A stretch of DNA of 18,574 nucleotides. It comes from Candidatus Krumholzibacteriia bacterium. GTDB taxonomy: Bacteria > Krumholzibacteriota > Krumholzibacteriia > LZORAL124-64-63. Both the position numbers and the translations under genes were made by a program. The stretch covers positions 1 to 18,574 of the forward strand of contig DAOWLV010000011.1 of assembly GCA_030643455.1 (NCBI GenBank). The letters are read 5' to 3'. Within the stretch, counting starts at the first letter, position 1; the number at the start of each line of letters is the position of its first letter. The notes under the pieces are model-generated. The model did no database searches, was not told the DNA's origin, and worked only from the letters and a program-made list of their open reading frames with translations. Positions 1 to 7,241 of this stretch are shown here, piece by piece.

Positions 1-1
1 G

Positions 2-460
2 CGCCTGCTGTCACATTACGACATTCCCATGGCCGGCAAGAACGTGGCTGTGGTCGGACGGAGCGTGATCGTGGGCCGGCCTCTGAGTCTTCTGCTGTCC
101 TTGAAACGGGAAGACGGTAACGCGACGGTCACCATGTGCCATTCCGGGACGCGGGATCTTGCCTCCATCACCTCGGCCGCCGATGTAGTGATTGCGGCGA
201 TTGGGGTTCCGAGGGCCCTGGGGACAAACGAGATTGGGAAGGGCGCGGTTGTGGTGGATGTTGGAATCAATCGGATCGACGCACCGGAACGGCCCAAAGG
301 GACCCGGCTGGTCGGAGATGTGGACGCCGTGGCCTTGAAGGGGCATGCGGGCGCCTTGACGCCTGTGCCCGGGGGCGTGGGACCCATGACCATCGCCATG
401 TTGCTCGAAAACACCTGGGAAGCCATGGCCCGGAAAGAGGGCCTGGATGGAAACGGCTGA
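2..460 (+). CDS. folD: FolD, methylenetetrahydrofolate dehydrogenase/cyclohydrolase (5' partial)
   Basis: C-terminal half of the bifunctional cytoplasmic enzyme that interconverts 5,10-methylene-, methenyl- and 10-formyl-tetrahydrofolate using NADP. The gene enters from the left edge and reads in frame from base 2 (RLLSHYDIPMAGKNV). The ATG at 29 is internal, because family conservation continues upstream of it. Visible family motifs are GRSVIVGRPLSLLL (the NADP-binding GRSxxVGxP loop), a second Rossmann stretch SAADVVIAAIGVP, VVDVGINR, GDVD, and the C-terminal signature PGGVGPMTIAMLLENT. About 150 codons are present; full FolD is about 285-300 residues, so roughly half is missing. The stop lies inside the next gene (14-base overlap with ispA), indicating co-transcription. 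Identification is secure; only the N-terminal catalytic Lys region cannot be inspected. Confidence 0.95.
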   Translation, partial: RLLSHYDIPMAGKNVAVVGRSVIVGRPLSLLLSLKREDGNATVTMCHSGTRDLASITSAADVVIAAIGVPRALGTNEIGKGAVVVDVGINRIDAPERPKGTRLVGDVDAVALKGHAGALTPVPGGVGPMTIAMLLENTWEAMARKEGLDGNG

Positions 461-1358
461 ACTCCGGCTGGAACTTGCCGTCGAGCGAAAAGCGGTGGAG
501 CAGAACCTTCGGCGTCTTCTCAATGGCGAAAAAGGCATCCCCACGCGTTTGAAATCCGCCATGCGGCACAGCCTGATGGGTGGTGGCAAACGCCTTCGTC
601 CCATTTTGACGATCTGGACCTGGAATGCATTTGTCCAGAACCGGAAAAATCGGGGTTCGGTATCCGGCGATGTGATGGATGTGGCCTGCGCCCTGGAAAT
701 GCTCCATACCTATTCCCTCATCCACGACGATCTGCCAGCCATGGATGACGACAACCTGCGGCGGGGGAGGCCGACTTGCCACTTGGCTTTCGATGAGGCC
801 ACTGCCATCCTGGCGGGCGATGGCCTGCAGGCCCTCGCTTTTTGTGTTCTGGCTCGCGCCGGCGGCCCGACCGCTGGCGGTCTGGTGGATATGGTGGGCC
901 GAGCAGTCGGTCCGGCCGGCATGGTAGCTGGACAGCAGAACGATCTGGATGCGGAAGGGGTTCCGGTGACGGCCGCTTTGGTGCGCCTGATTCATCGGGA
1001 CAAGACGGCCCGGCTCCTGGCCGCCTCACTGTCCTGCGGGGCAATGCTGGCCGGGATGGGCCCCGCCGTGCTGGTCCCCCTCGAGAAGGCGGGCCTGGAT
1101 CTGGGAATGGCGTTCCAGGTCGCCGACGACATCCTGGATGTGACCGCAACCTCTGCCCAGCTGGGAAAGACCGCCGGAAAGGACGAAGCTGCCGGCAAGG
1201 CCACATGGCTGCGCGTCGAGGGATTGCCCGCGGCCCGACGAAGGATGAATCGCTTGGGTCGGAGGGGCCTCCGGGGTATCGAGGCCGCTTTGCCTGCCGG
1301 GCCTGCCCGGGACCGTCTCCTGGCCCAGTCCGGTTTGATGTGGAATCGGGATCGGTAA
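447..1358 (+). CDS. ispA: Farnesyl diphosphate synthase (polyprenyl synthetase family)
   Basis: A cytoplasmic Mg-dependent prenyltransferase that condenses IPP with DMAPP/GPP to farnesyl (possibly geranylgeranyl) diphosphate, the precursor of undecaprenyl carrier and quinones. It has 303 residues, close to E. coli IspA (299). The first Asp-rich motif DDLPAMDDD starts at residue 94, preceded by HTYSLIH and followed by NLRRGRPTCH, nearly identical to E. coli IspA. The second Asp-rich motif is FQVADDILDV, followed by LGKTAGKD and GKAT. The GGKRLRP substrate-binding loop lies near residue 46. The two-residue insertion within the first motif and the Tyr/Ser just upstream fit bacterial type II FPP synthases, so FPP is the likely product, but chain length cannot be proved from sequence. 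The ATG start overlaps folD by 14 bases. The xseA/xseB genes that often precede ispA are absent between folD and ispA. Confidence 0.95.
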   Translation: METAELRLELAVERKAVEQNLRRLLNGEKGIPTRLKSAMRHSLMGGGKRLRPILTIWTWNAFVQNRKNRGSVSGDVMDVACALEMLHTYSLIHDDLPAMDDDNLRRGRPTCHLAFDEATAILAGDGLQALAFCVLARAGGPTAGGLVDMVGRAVGPAGMVAGQQNDLDAEGVPVTAALVRLIHRDKTARLLAASLSCGAMLAGMGPAVLVPLEKAGLDLGMAFQVADDILDVTATSAQLGKTAGKDEAAGKATWLRVEGLPAARRRMNRLGRRGLRGIEAALPAGPARDRLLAQSGLMWNRDR

Positions 1359-1359
1359 C

Positions 1360-1815
1360 GTGATGCACCTTTTATCCGATTGGCCCATCTGGCTGGTGGT
1401 GACCGCGTGCGGCACCCTGGGCCAACTTTTCAAGCTGGTGGTGTATTCCACCACCAAGCGGCGTTTCGACCTCGCCTTGATCGCCCAGGGCAGGGGCTTG
1501 CCGAGTCTGCAGTCGGTTGTCCTGTCCTGTCTGCTGGTCCTGGTCTCGATACGATCCGGCTGGAATTCCAGTCAGGCTGCCTTCGCACTGGTTTTTTCCG
1601 TCATTGTGATCCACGACACCGTGAAATTGCGGGTGGCCACGACCCGGCAGCGCGAAGTGGTGTATCATCTGGTGGCTTCCCTGCCCGATGCCGGACATTT
1701 ACACCAGAGAGTGGCGGGATACCTCGATCCCCGGCTCCATCAAACGTCCCATGTGGTGGCCGGTGTGGTGTTCGGGGCTCTATTCGCTCTGGCGTTCGGG
1801 ATCAAGCCGAGTTAA
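1360..1815 (+). CDS. Divergent PAP2 family (DUF212) membrane protein
   Basis: Small integral membrane protein of about 150 residues resembling the divergent PAP2/DUF212 family of putative lipid-phosphate phosphatases. Seen: hydrophobic segments near residues 8-25, 47-65, 70-88 and 130-148; GRGLPSLQSV aligning with the family motif GGMPSSHSA; IHDTVKLRVATTRQ aligning with the (M/I)YDAxGVRRxxGxQ motif; and HQTSHVVAGVVFG aligning with HTPxQVxxGxxxG. The central His of PSSH is replaced (PSLQ), while the His of the last motif remains, so phosphatase activity is doubtful. Start is GTG 1360 or ATG 1363; no strong ribosome site is visible, and the gene follows the ispA stop by 1-4 bases, suggesting translational coupling. 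Its place between ispA and dxs suggests a role with isoprenyl phosphates. That role is inference; the family's function is not established. Confidence 0.75.
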   Translation: MMHLLSDWPIWLVVTACGTLGQLFKLVVYSTTKRRFDLALIAQGRGLPSLQSVVLSCLLVLVSIRSGWNSSQAAFALVFSVIVIHDTVKLRVATTRQREVVYHLVASLPDAGHLHQRVAGYLDPRLHQTSHVVAGVVFGALFALAFGIKPS

Positions 1816-1858
1816 TGTTTTTGTGGAATCAGACCATATTGTAGGGAAAGGACGATGC

Positions 1859-3766
1859 ATGGAGCCCCTGCTGCCTGGAATTGCGGGACCCAAGGACCTC
1901 AAAAAACTGCCCCTGAGCAAGCTGGAGCAGCTTTGTGCCGAGCTGCGTGATGAAATCATCACCCTGGTCTCACGCTCAGGAGGACACCTGGGGGCCAGCC
2001 TCGGGGTCGTGGAACTCACCGTGGCCCTGCACAAGGTGTTCAGCACCCCGACCGACAAGATCGTTTGGGACGTCGGCCATCAGGCGTATGTCCACAAGCT
2101 GCTGACTGGCCGCCGGGAGCGATTCGGAACCCTGCGCAGCAAGGGCGGCGTGGCTGGCTTTCCCAAGCAATCCGAAAGTCCCCATGACATGTTCGGAGTC
2201 GGCCATGCCAGCACCGCCATCAGCGCTGCGTTGGGATTTGCCGTCGCGAGGGATACCGAAGGCCGGGACAACTCGGTTATCGCCGTGGTGGGTGACGGAG
2301 CCCTGACCGGCGGATTGTCCTTCGAGGGTCTCAATAACGCCGGCCAAATCGGCACCAACATGATTGTCATTCTCAATGACAACAAGATGAGCATTTCCCC
2401 CAACGTGGGTGCCATATCAAAATACCTGACGAGGATCACCAGTGGGAAACACTACGTGAGGCTGGAGGCGGATGTCTGGGATCTGCTGGGCAAGATTCCC
2501 CATGGAAGCAAGGCCCAGAAAATGGCTGGCCGCATCAAGGAAAGCCTGAAGCAGCTGGTAGTGCCGTCCATCCTTTTCGAAGAACTCGGATTCAAGTATT
2601 ACGGTCCCCTGGACGGCCACGACTTGCCCCTGATGGTGAAGACCCTCAAGGCCGTGCGCAAGCTCAAGGGTCCCATCCTGATCCACTGCATCACCGAAAA
2701 GGGCAAGGGTTACCGGTTCGCCGAAGAGGATGGCCAGCGGTACCACGGGGTGGGGAAATTCGACAAGGCCGAAGGAATCAAGGTCGTGCCCCCCGATGTT
2801 CCCAGTTTCACCTCGGTGTTCGGGGAGACCTTGGTCGGCTTGGCGGAGAAGGACGAGCGGATCCACGGCATCACCGCGGCCATGCCCACGGGCACCGGCC
2901 TGACCCAGATGCGGGATCGTTGCCCAGGCCGTTGCCACGATGTCGGCATTGCCGAGGGGCATGCCGTCACATTTTCCGCGGGGTTGGCCAGCGACGGCCA
3001 AAGGCCGGTGGTGGCCATCTATTCCACTTTCCTGCAGCGAGCCCTTGATCAGATCATTCACGACGTGGCTTTGCAGAACCTGCCCGTGGTTTTCGCCGTG
3101 GACCGGGGCGGCGTGGTGGGGGAGGACGGTCCCACCCATCATGGTGTTTTTGATTACACGTATATGCGGATGATTCCCAACATGGTGGTGATGGCTCCCC
3201 GGGACGAAGACCAGTTGCGGCACATGCTGGCCACCGGCCTGGCCCGTACCGACGGCCCGTCTTCCATCCGGTATCCCCGGGGTTCGGGGCTCGGCGTTTC
3301 CTGTGAAGGAGAGCCCACTCCATTACCCATCGGAACTTCCGAGACCCTGACCGAGGGAGAGGATCTCTGCATCCTCGCCGTGGGGTCCATGGTGTCCCAA
3401 GCTGTCGAAGCCGCCGATATCCTGGCCAAGTCGGGGCTGTCCGTCGAGGTCGTCGACATGCGTTTCATCAAGCCGCTGGACGAGGACGCCCTGGACTCCG
3501 TCTGGAACCGCCACCGCCTGGTGGTGACAGTGGAGGAGAACAGCCTGGCAGGAGGGTTTGGCGCGGCGGTCCTCGAATGGGCGGCCCAGACCGCGGTCGG
3601 TCGGCCCCAGGTGCTGAACCTCGGGATTCCGGACGCCTTCCAGGAGCATGCGACGCGCGGTGAATTGCTGGATGATCTGGGCCTCACCGGGCCGGGACTG
3701 GCCCGCAGGATTCAGATCGCCCTGGAACAACGCAGCGGCGGATCCCGGGCCCAGAGCGCCTCATGA
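1859..3766 (+). CDS. dxs: 1-deoxy-D-xylulose-5-phosphate synthase
   Basis: TPP-dependent transketolase-like enzyme that joins pyruvate and glyceraldehyde-3-phosphate to DXP, the first step of the MEP isoprenoid pathway. It has 635 residues from ATG 1859, the usual length. An in-frame reading continues upstream, but AGGGAAAGGA at 1842-1851 lies 7 bases before 1859, and conserved sequence begins only after it. Visible motifs: SRSGGHLGASLG (catalytic His about 43), DVGHQAYVHKLLTGRR, the TPP/Mg motif GDG at about 145-147 continuing to ILNDNKMSIS, EELGFKYYGPLDGHD, YHGVGKFD, catalytic Glu about 366 in GIAEGHAVTFSAGLA, DRGGVVGEDGPTHHG, RYPRGSG, and a C-terminal transketolase domain with VVDMRFIKPLD and VEENSLAGGFG. 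AEGHA replaces the more common AEQHA, a variant I associate with Bacteroidetes-like enzymes. It overlaps nadK by 4 bases. Confidence 0.97.
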   Translation: MEPLLPGIAGPKDLKKLPLSKLEQLCAELRDEIITLVSRSGGHLGASLGVVELTVALHKVFSTPTDKIVWDVGHQAYVHKLLTGRRERFGTLRSKGGVAGFPKQSESPHDMFGVGHASTAISAALGFAVARDTEGRDNSVIAVVGDGALTGGLSFEGLNNAGQIGTNMIVILNDNKMSISPNVGAISKYLTRITSGKHYVRLEADVWDLLGKIPHGSKAQKMAGRIKESLKQLVVPSILFEELGFKYYGPLDGHDLPLMVKTLKAVRKLKGPILIHCITEKGKGYRFAEEDGQRYHGVGKFDKAEGIKVVPPDVPSFTSVFGETLVGLAEKDERIHGITAAMPTGTGLTQMRDRCPGRCHDVGIAEGHAVTFSAGLASDGQRPVVAIYSTFLQRALDQIIHDVALQNLPVVFAVDRGGVVGEDGPTHHGVFDYTYMRMIPNMVVMAPRDEDQLRHMLATGLARTDGPSSIRYPRGSGLGVSCEGEPTPLPIGTSETLTEGEDLCILAVGSMVSQAVEAADILAKSGLSVEVVDMRFIKPLDEDALDSVWNRHRLVVTVEENSLAGGFGAAVLEWAAQTAVGRPQVLNLGIPDAFQEHATRGELLDDLGLTGPGLARRIQIALEQRSGGSRAQSAS

Positions 3767-4686
3767 GCGGGCCAGACCAGACTTCATTTTCCACGCAGGG
3801 TCCGATCAAGCGGATCGGTTTGTTTGGCAATCCGCTCAAAACCGATCTACCGGATGCTGTCCAGATCATCGCCGATCTCTGCGATAAGACCGGTGTAGAG
3901 GTTCTTGCTTCCGAAGATCTGGCCGGCGGGATTCCGGCATCCATTCAGGTGCTCTCGAACCCGGATCTTATCGAAAAAGTCGATGTGGTCATAGCCCTGG
4001 GCGGAGACGGTACCATGCTGCGCGCCAGCCGTGTCCTGGGACTGTCGGGTGTGCCCCTGCTGGGGGTGAACCTGGGTTCCCTGGGCTATCTGACCGATGT
4101 CCCGCTGGAAGAACTTTCTTCGGCCGTGGAGCAATTGGTGGCGGGGAAATACCATATCGACACCCGGTCCCGTGTCTACTGTTCGGTCTGGCGCCAGGGG
4201 ACCAAGATTGCCACCGCCGGAGCCCTCAATGATCTGGTCGTGAACATGGGCCCGCTGCCGCGTGCCCTGGATATGGAACTGCAGATGGATGGTGATTCAC
4301 TGGGCCGGTTCCTGGGGGATGGGATCATCGTGAGTACGCCTACCGGCTCCACCGCCTACAACCTGTCGGCCGGTGGACCCATCTGCCAGTCCACGGTGGA
4401 TTGCTTGCTGGTTGCCCCCATCTGTCCGCACAGCCTCGGTATGCGGCCGCTTATAGTTGCCAGCGGCACCAAGATAGAACTTATCCTTCACGAGACGGGT
4501 GAAGGTGCTGTGCTGACCGCCGACGGTCAGCGGACCAATACCCTGGCCAACGGGGACCGGCTGGCCTTCCGGGAGGCCCATCGGGAAGTCAATCTGGTCA
4601 AGTTCCCCGAAAGCAGTTTTTATCGGGTCATGCGCCACAAGTTGAACTGGGGCGGGACACGGCGTCGCTTCGGGAAGGAATCCTGA
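3763..4686 (+). CDS. nadK: NAD kinase
   Basis: Cytoplasmic NAD kinase that makes NADP from NAD and ATP. It has 307 residues, the normal length. Seen: the nucleotide-binding GGDGT motif at residues 80-84 (Asp82 is the expected catalytic base), GVNLGSLGYLTDV, ALNDLVV (the family usually shows ALNEVVI, so Glu is conservatively changed to Asp), GDGIIVSTPTGSTAYNLSAGGPI, CPHSLGMRPLIV, and LTADGQ near the C-terminus. The start ATGA overlaps the dxs stop and the stop overlaps the recN ATG (TGATG), so translation is probably coupled along the string. NADPH is needed by DXP reductoisomerase and IspH-linked steps and by FolD, which gives the neighbourhood a metabolic logic, although the tlyA-nadK-recN order is itself an old conserved cluster. 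Confidence 0.96.
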   Translation: MSGPDQTSFSTQGPIKRIGLFGNPLKTDLPDAVQIIADLCDKTGVEVLASEDLAGGIPASIQVLSNPDLIEKVDVVIALGGDGTMLRASRVLGLSGVPLLGVNLGSLGYLTDVPLEELSSAVEQLVAGKYHIDTRSRVYCSVWRQGTKIATAGALNDLVVNMGPLPRALDMELQMDGDSLGRFLGDGIIVSTPTGSTAYNLSAGGPICQSTVDCLLVAPICPHSLGMRPLIVASGTKIELILHETGEGAVLTADGQRTNTLANGDRLAFREAHREVNLVKFPESSFYRVMRHKLNWGGTRRRFGKES

Positions 4687-6404
4687 TGTTGCGCGAACTC
4701 CGCGTCGGCAATCTTGCCCTGGTTGATGATCTTGTCCTGACTCTCGAGGCGGGGTTGACCATGCTCACCGGCGAGACCGGTGCGGGGAAATCCCTCATCG
4801 CGGGCGCCCTCTCCCTTCTGGCAGGCGGCAAGTCCGATCGCCAGGTCATCCGTCAGGGCGAGGATTTGGCCTTCGTGGAAGGCGTTTTCGACCTTGGCCA
4901 GGAAGAATCAATCCGGGAAAAGGCCGCCAACCTGGGCATCCGGTTGGGTTCGGATGGCATTCTGGTGCTGCGCCGTGAACTCAAGCGTTCCGGGAGGGGA
5001 CGGGTCCTGATCAACGGCCTGATTTCTTCCCTGGCTTTGCTCGAACAGATCGGACGGGAACTCCTGGCCATCCAGAGTCAGGATCAACAACGACTTCTGT
5101 CCCAGCCTTCGTTCCCCGGCGATTTTCTCGATACGGTCCTGGACAATGACGTCGAACGGGAAAGAGTGGCCCGCGCGCTGGATTCCTACCGTGAGCTCCA
5201 GAAACAATATGAGGCTCGTCTGCATGAAGAGGAGTTCGCCCGCCAGCAGCTGGACATCTGGCGCTACCAGCGGCAGGAGCTTGATGATGCGGGCCTGACA
5301 CCCGGTGAAGAAGAGACGCTGGGAGAAAAGCTGGCCCTGGGGCGCAACTCACGGGCCTTGCTCGAGGCCGCTGGATCGGCGCGGGAGGGACTGACCGAAG
5401 GTCAGATCAATGCGAGGCAGTTGCTGGGTTCGGCCGAAAGTGTGCTGGCCCCGCTGTCCGCCGAAAGTCCACGCCTTCAGGCCATCCTCGAGATGATCAG
5501 GGAGGCCGGGTCTGCCACTTCCGAAGCGGCCGGGGAACTGGAACGTTTTCTCGACGGTGTCGACGTCGATCCTTCCCAGCTCGATGAGATGGAAGCACGG
5601 AAATCCCTGTACGAGGAACTGCGACGGAAATACGATCGAACCGTGGAAGGTCTGATCGAATTGCACGGTGCTTTGACGGAGCGTATTTCCCGCCAGGAGG
5701 AATCCGCTTCGGACCTCGAACAACTGGCAGCCAAACGGGATACCGCCCGCCTGGAATTGGCGTCGGCCGCCGAAGCATTGCGGGCCAACCGCCTGCAGGG
5801 TGCCGGACGGGTGGCCGCCCTGGCGGTGGAGACCATCAGACCCCTGGCTCTTGGAGAGCTGGAACTGGAATTCCGGATCGAACCCGACCTGGAACCGGAT
5901 GGTGTGGTCAAGGTCGGCGGTCGGCCTTGCCGGATCACCGCCAAGGGGGCCGACCAGATCCGATTGCTGGCCAGGACCAACCGGGGTGAAGGTCTGGGGG
6001 AGGTGGGCCGTATCGCTTCCGGTGGAGAAAAATCCCGGATCTTCCTGGGCCTGTCCGTAATGCAGCGCCGTGGGGTCCGGCAATCCCTTCAGCTTTTCGA
6101 TGAGATCGATGCTGGCCTCGGCATGGACAACGCCGTCCCGGTTGCGGAACTGCTGGGCCGATTGGCTGTTGACAGCCAGGTGATCTGCATTACCCATCTG
6201 CCCACGGTCGCGGCGCGAGGCGACAACCACCTGAAAGTGGAGAAGGTCGTGACCGGCGGCAGGACAGTGGTGCAGGTCGTTCCCATTCCGGGTGAGGCGC
6301 GCGTTGTGGAAATCGCGCGCCTGCTCGGCGGCCAAAAAAGCGGGGTCAAAGGCGGGACCGACAAGCAGGCCGCCTACGCCAGGCAATTGCTGGGAAAAGG
6401 TTGA
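4686..6404 (+). CDS. recN: DNA repair protein RecN
   Basis: SMC-like ATPase acting early in recombinational repair of double-strand breaks. It has 572 residues (E. coli 553). Layout: an N-terminal head MLRELRVGNLALVDDL with Walker A GETGAGKS at 29-36; a long Glu/Arg/Leu-rich coiled-coil middle (roughly 150-370); and a C-terminal head with the ABC signature ASGGEKSR at 444-451, Walker B LFDEIDAGLG around 470-478, and ITHLPTVAARGDNHL near 500. The motif usually read as IHGQHEHQSLL in RecN is LLAIQSQDQQRLL here, and the signature carries Lys where Leu is usual (ASGGELSR), so the protein is divergent but keeps its catalytic elements. The start overlaps the nadK stop by one base. It ends the folD-recN string, and a separate promoter begins the next unit. 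Confidence 0.93.
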   Translation: MLRELRVGNLALVDDLVLTLEAGLTMLTGETGAGKSLIAGALSLLAGGKSDRQVIRQGEDLAFVEGVFDLGQEESIREKAANLGIRLGSDGILVLRRELKRSGRGRVLINGLISSLALLEQIGRELLAIQSQDQQRLLSQPSFPGDFLDTVLDNDVERERVARALDSYRELQKQYEARLHEEEFARQQLDIWRYQRQELDDAGLTPGEEETLGEKLALGRNSRALLEAAGSAREGLTEGQINARQLLGSAESVLAPLSAESPRLQAILEMIREAGSATSEAAGELERFLDGVDVDPSQLDEMEARKSLYEELRRKYDRTVEGLIELHGALTERISRQEESASDLEQLAAKRDTARLELASAAEALRANRLQGAGRVAALAVETIRPLALGELELEFRIEPDLEPDGVVKVGGRPCRITAKGADQIRLLARTNRGEGLGEVGRIASGGEKSRIFLGLSVMQRRGVRQSLQLFDEIDAGLGMDNAVPVAELLGRLAVDSQVICITHLPTVAARGDNHLKVEKVVTGGRTVVQVVPIPGEARVVEIARLLGGQKSGVKGGTDKQAAYARQLLGKG

Positions 6405-6436
6405 ACATTTCGTTGTGACGCTCACTGACAAGGAAT

Positions 6437-6465
6437 TTGACGCAACCGGCTTCATGTTCCATAAT
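6437..6465 (+). promoter_or_regulatory. Sigma-70-like promoter for tRNA-Arg
   Basis: TTGACG (6437-6442) and CATAAT (6460-6465) are separated by exactly 17 bases and lie about 15 bases upstream of the mature tRNA 5' end. Each box matches the consensus at five of six positions. Start of transcription would be near 6472. This is the clearest promoter in the window by sequence; not tested. Confidence 0.7.
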
Positions 6466-6480
6466 TCCGCGACCACAGGT

Positions 6481-6557
6481 GCGCCCGTAGCTCAGCTGGA
6501 TAGAGCGTCTGCCTCCGGAGCAGAAGGCCGTGGGTTCGAATCCCGCCGGGCGTACCA
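6481..6557 (+). tRNA. tRNA-Arg (anticodon CCG), CCA encoded
   Basis: A full cloverleaf can be drawn by eye. The acceptor stem is 6481-6487 with 6547-6553 (one G-U end pair). The D arm is 6490-6493 with 6503-6506. The anticodon stem is TCTGC 6508-6512 with GCAGA 6520-6524, enclosing loop CTCCGGA with anticodon CCG at 6515-6517. The T arm is GTGGG 6530-6534 with CCCGC 6542-6546 around TTCGAAT. The discriminator is A6554 and CCA is genomically encoded at 6555-6557. The anticodon reads the Arg codon CGG, a common codon in this GC-rich sequence. The next gene begins only 21 bases downstream with no terminator between, so processing from a longer transcript is likely. Confidence 0.96.
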
Positions 6558-6578
6558 CCCAACCCATTCGTGTGAACC

Positions 6579-6788
6579 ATGATTTTGAGACTCATACTTC
6601 TCTTTCTTCTCGGTCTGATGGGCCGGAGTATTTATCGTGCCCTCAAGTTTCCGGGCCATTCCGGCCGGCCCCGACAATCCAAGACCCCCGCAGGGTCCAA
6701 CGGGAACCATGCTTCCGGTGCTCCCCGGACTGTTGATGATTTGACGGAACAGGACATCAGTGATGCTGATTTCGAAGAGATCCCGTAG
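6579..6788 (+). CDS. Small membrane-anchored protein of unknown function
   Basis: A 69-residue protein with one N-terminal hydrophobic segment (residues 2-13, MILRLILLFLLGLMG), a basic/Pro/Ser-rich linker, and an acidic tail ending DISDADFEEIP. This layout, a single anchor and an acidic D-A-x-F-E-E tail, is one I have seen in small conserved hypothetical proteins of FCB-like bacteria, which supports it being a real gene. I know no function for it. The ATG at 6579 has only a weak ribosome site and lies 21 bases after the tRNA CCA. Its end overlaps the next gene by 26-29 bases, suggesting coupled translation. Confidence rests mostly on the anchor-plus-tail pattern and the operon-like packing. 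Confidence 0.6.
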   Translation: MILRLILLFLLGLMGRSIYRALKFPGHSGRPRQSKTPAGSNGNHASGAPRTVDDLTEQDISDADFEEIP

Positions 6789-7140
6789 AAAATCCGCACT
6801 GTTCGAATCCCGATTCCGGGACGGCAGTGGTGGTGATTTCCCTCTGAGGCAATACCTGCGCTGCCGGGAGGATTTTACCAGCGGGCTGGTCCACATCGTT
6901 CTTTTTGTGGTTTTTGTGGTTGTTCTGGTGATGTTTACCTTTACCGTCGGCGATCTGTTCTCCACCCATGGGGCCGATCTCAACCCCTGGTACGGTCGGG
7001 GATGCCTGTTCCTAATGGGGCTTTTTATCCTTTCGGTTCTGAGGCGTTTGTATTACAAAGTGATGGAACTCAGGGAAATACGGGCGGAAATGAGCCGCCT
7101 GAAGGGGGAATTCCGGAATCAGGATTATCAGGAACAATAG
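6763..7140 (+). CDS. Two-helix membrane protein of unknown function
   Basis: A 125-residue protein. It has a basic N-terminus (ISKRSRRKSALFESRFR), a hydrophobic helix around residues 44-65 (LVHIVLFVVFVVVLVMFTFTV), a short loop with DLFSTHGADLNPWYGRG, a second helix around 80-95 (CLFLMGLFILSVL), and a charged, probably helical C-terminal tail (VMELREIRAEMSRLKGEF) that could form a short coiled coil. ATG 6763 is preferred over GTG 6760 because AGGA at 6751-6754 is 8 bases upstream. I recognise no family. It overlaps the preceding small gene and lies 101 bases before the UDP-sugar dehydrogenase, so it could belong to the envelope polysaccharide unit, but nothing in its sequence proves that. Confidence 0.6.
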   Translation: MLISKRSRRKSALFESRFRDGSGGDFPLRQYLRCREDFTSGLVHIVLFVVFVVVLVMFTFTVGDLFSTHGADLNPWYGRGCLFLMGLFILSVLRRLYYKVMELREIRAEMSRLKGEFRNQDYQEQ

Positions 7141-7241
7141 ATAAACTGACGGTGAATTTTGCCGAAATTTCCAGGGAGGGGATCCCGCGGGAGCGAGGTC
7201 CCATTTCAGCGGTTTTAATCTTCAAGCATGTAGGAATGACG

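Noticed and set aside
267..995. Long antisense open frames opposite ispA, dxs, recN and the terminal glycosyltransferase
   Set aside because: Typical shadow frames of GC-rich codon usage; they are rich in Arg, Pro, Gly and His with no recognisable family, while the opposite strand encodes firm gene calls.
1688..1858. In-frame upstream extension of dxs
   Set aside because: It overlaps the DUF212 gene in another frame, has no DXS similarity, and a good ribosome site precedes ATG 1859.
6481..6557. tRNA-Arg 3' end as an attachment site of an integrated element
   Set aside because: No integrase, no repeated tRNA 3' fragment seen downstream, and the following genes look like ordinary chromosomal genes.
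7165..7215. GC-rich self-complementary stretch (GGGATCCCGCGGGA) before the WbpA-like gene as a terminator
   Set aside because: Short overlapping palindromes without a clear long stem or a following T run.
7002..7241. In-frame upstream extension of the WbpA-like gene
   Set aside because: It overlaps the two-helix membrane protein in another frame and lacks similarity; AGGA at 7232-7235 fits ATG 7242.
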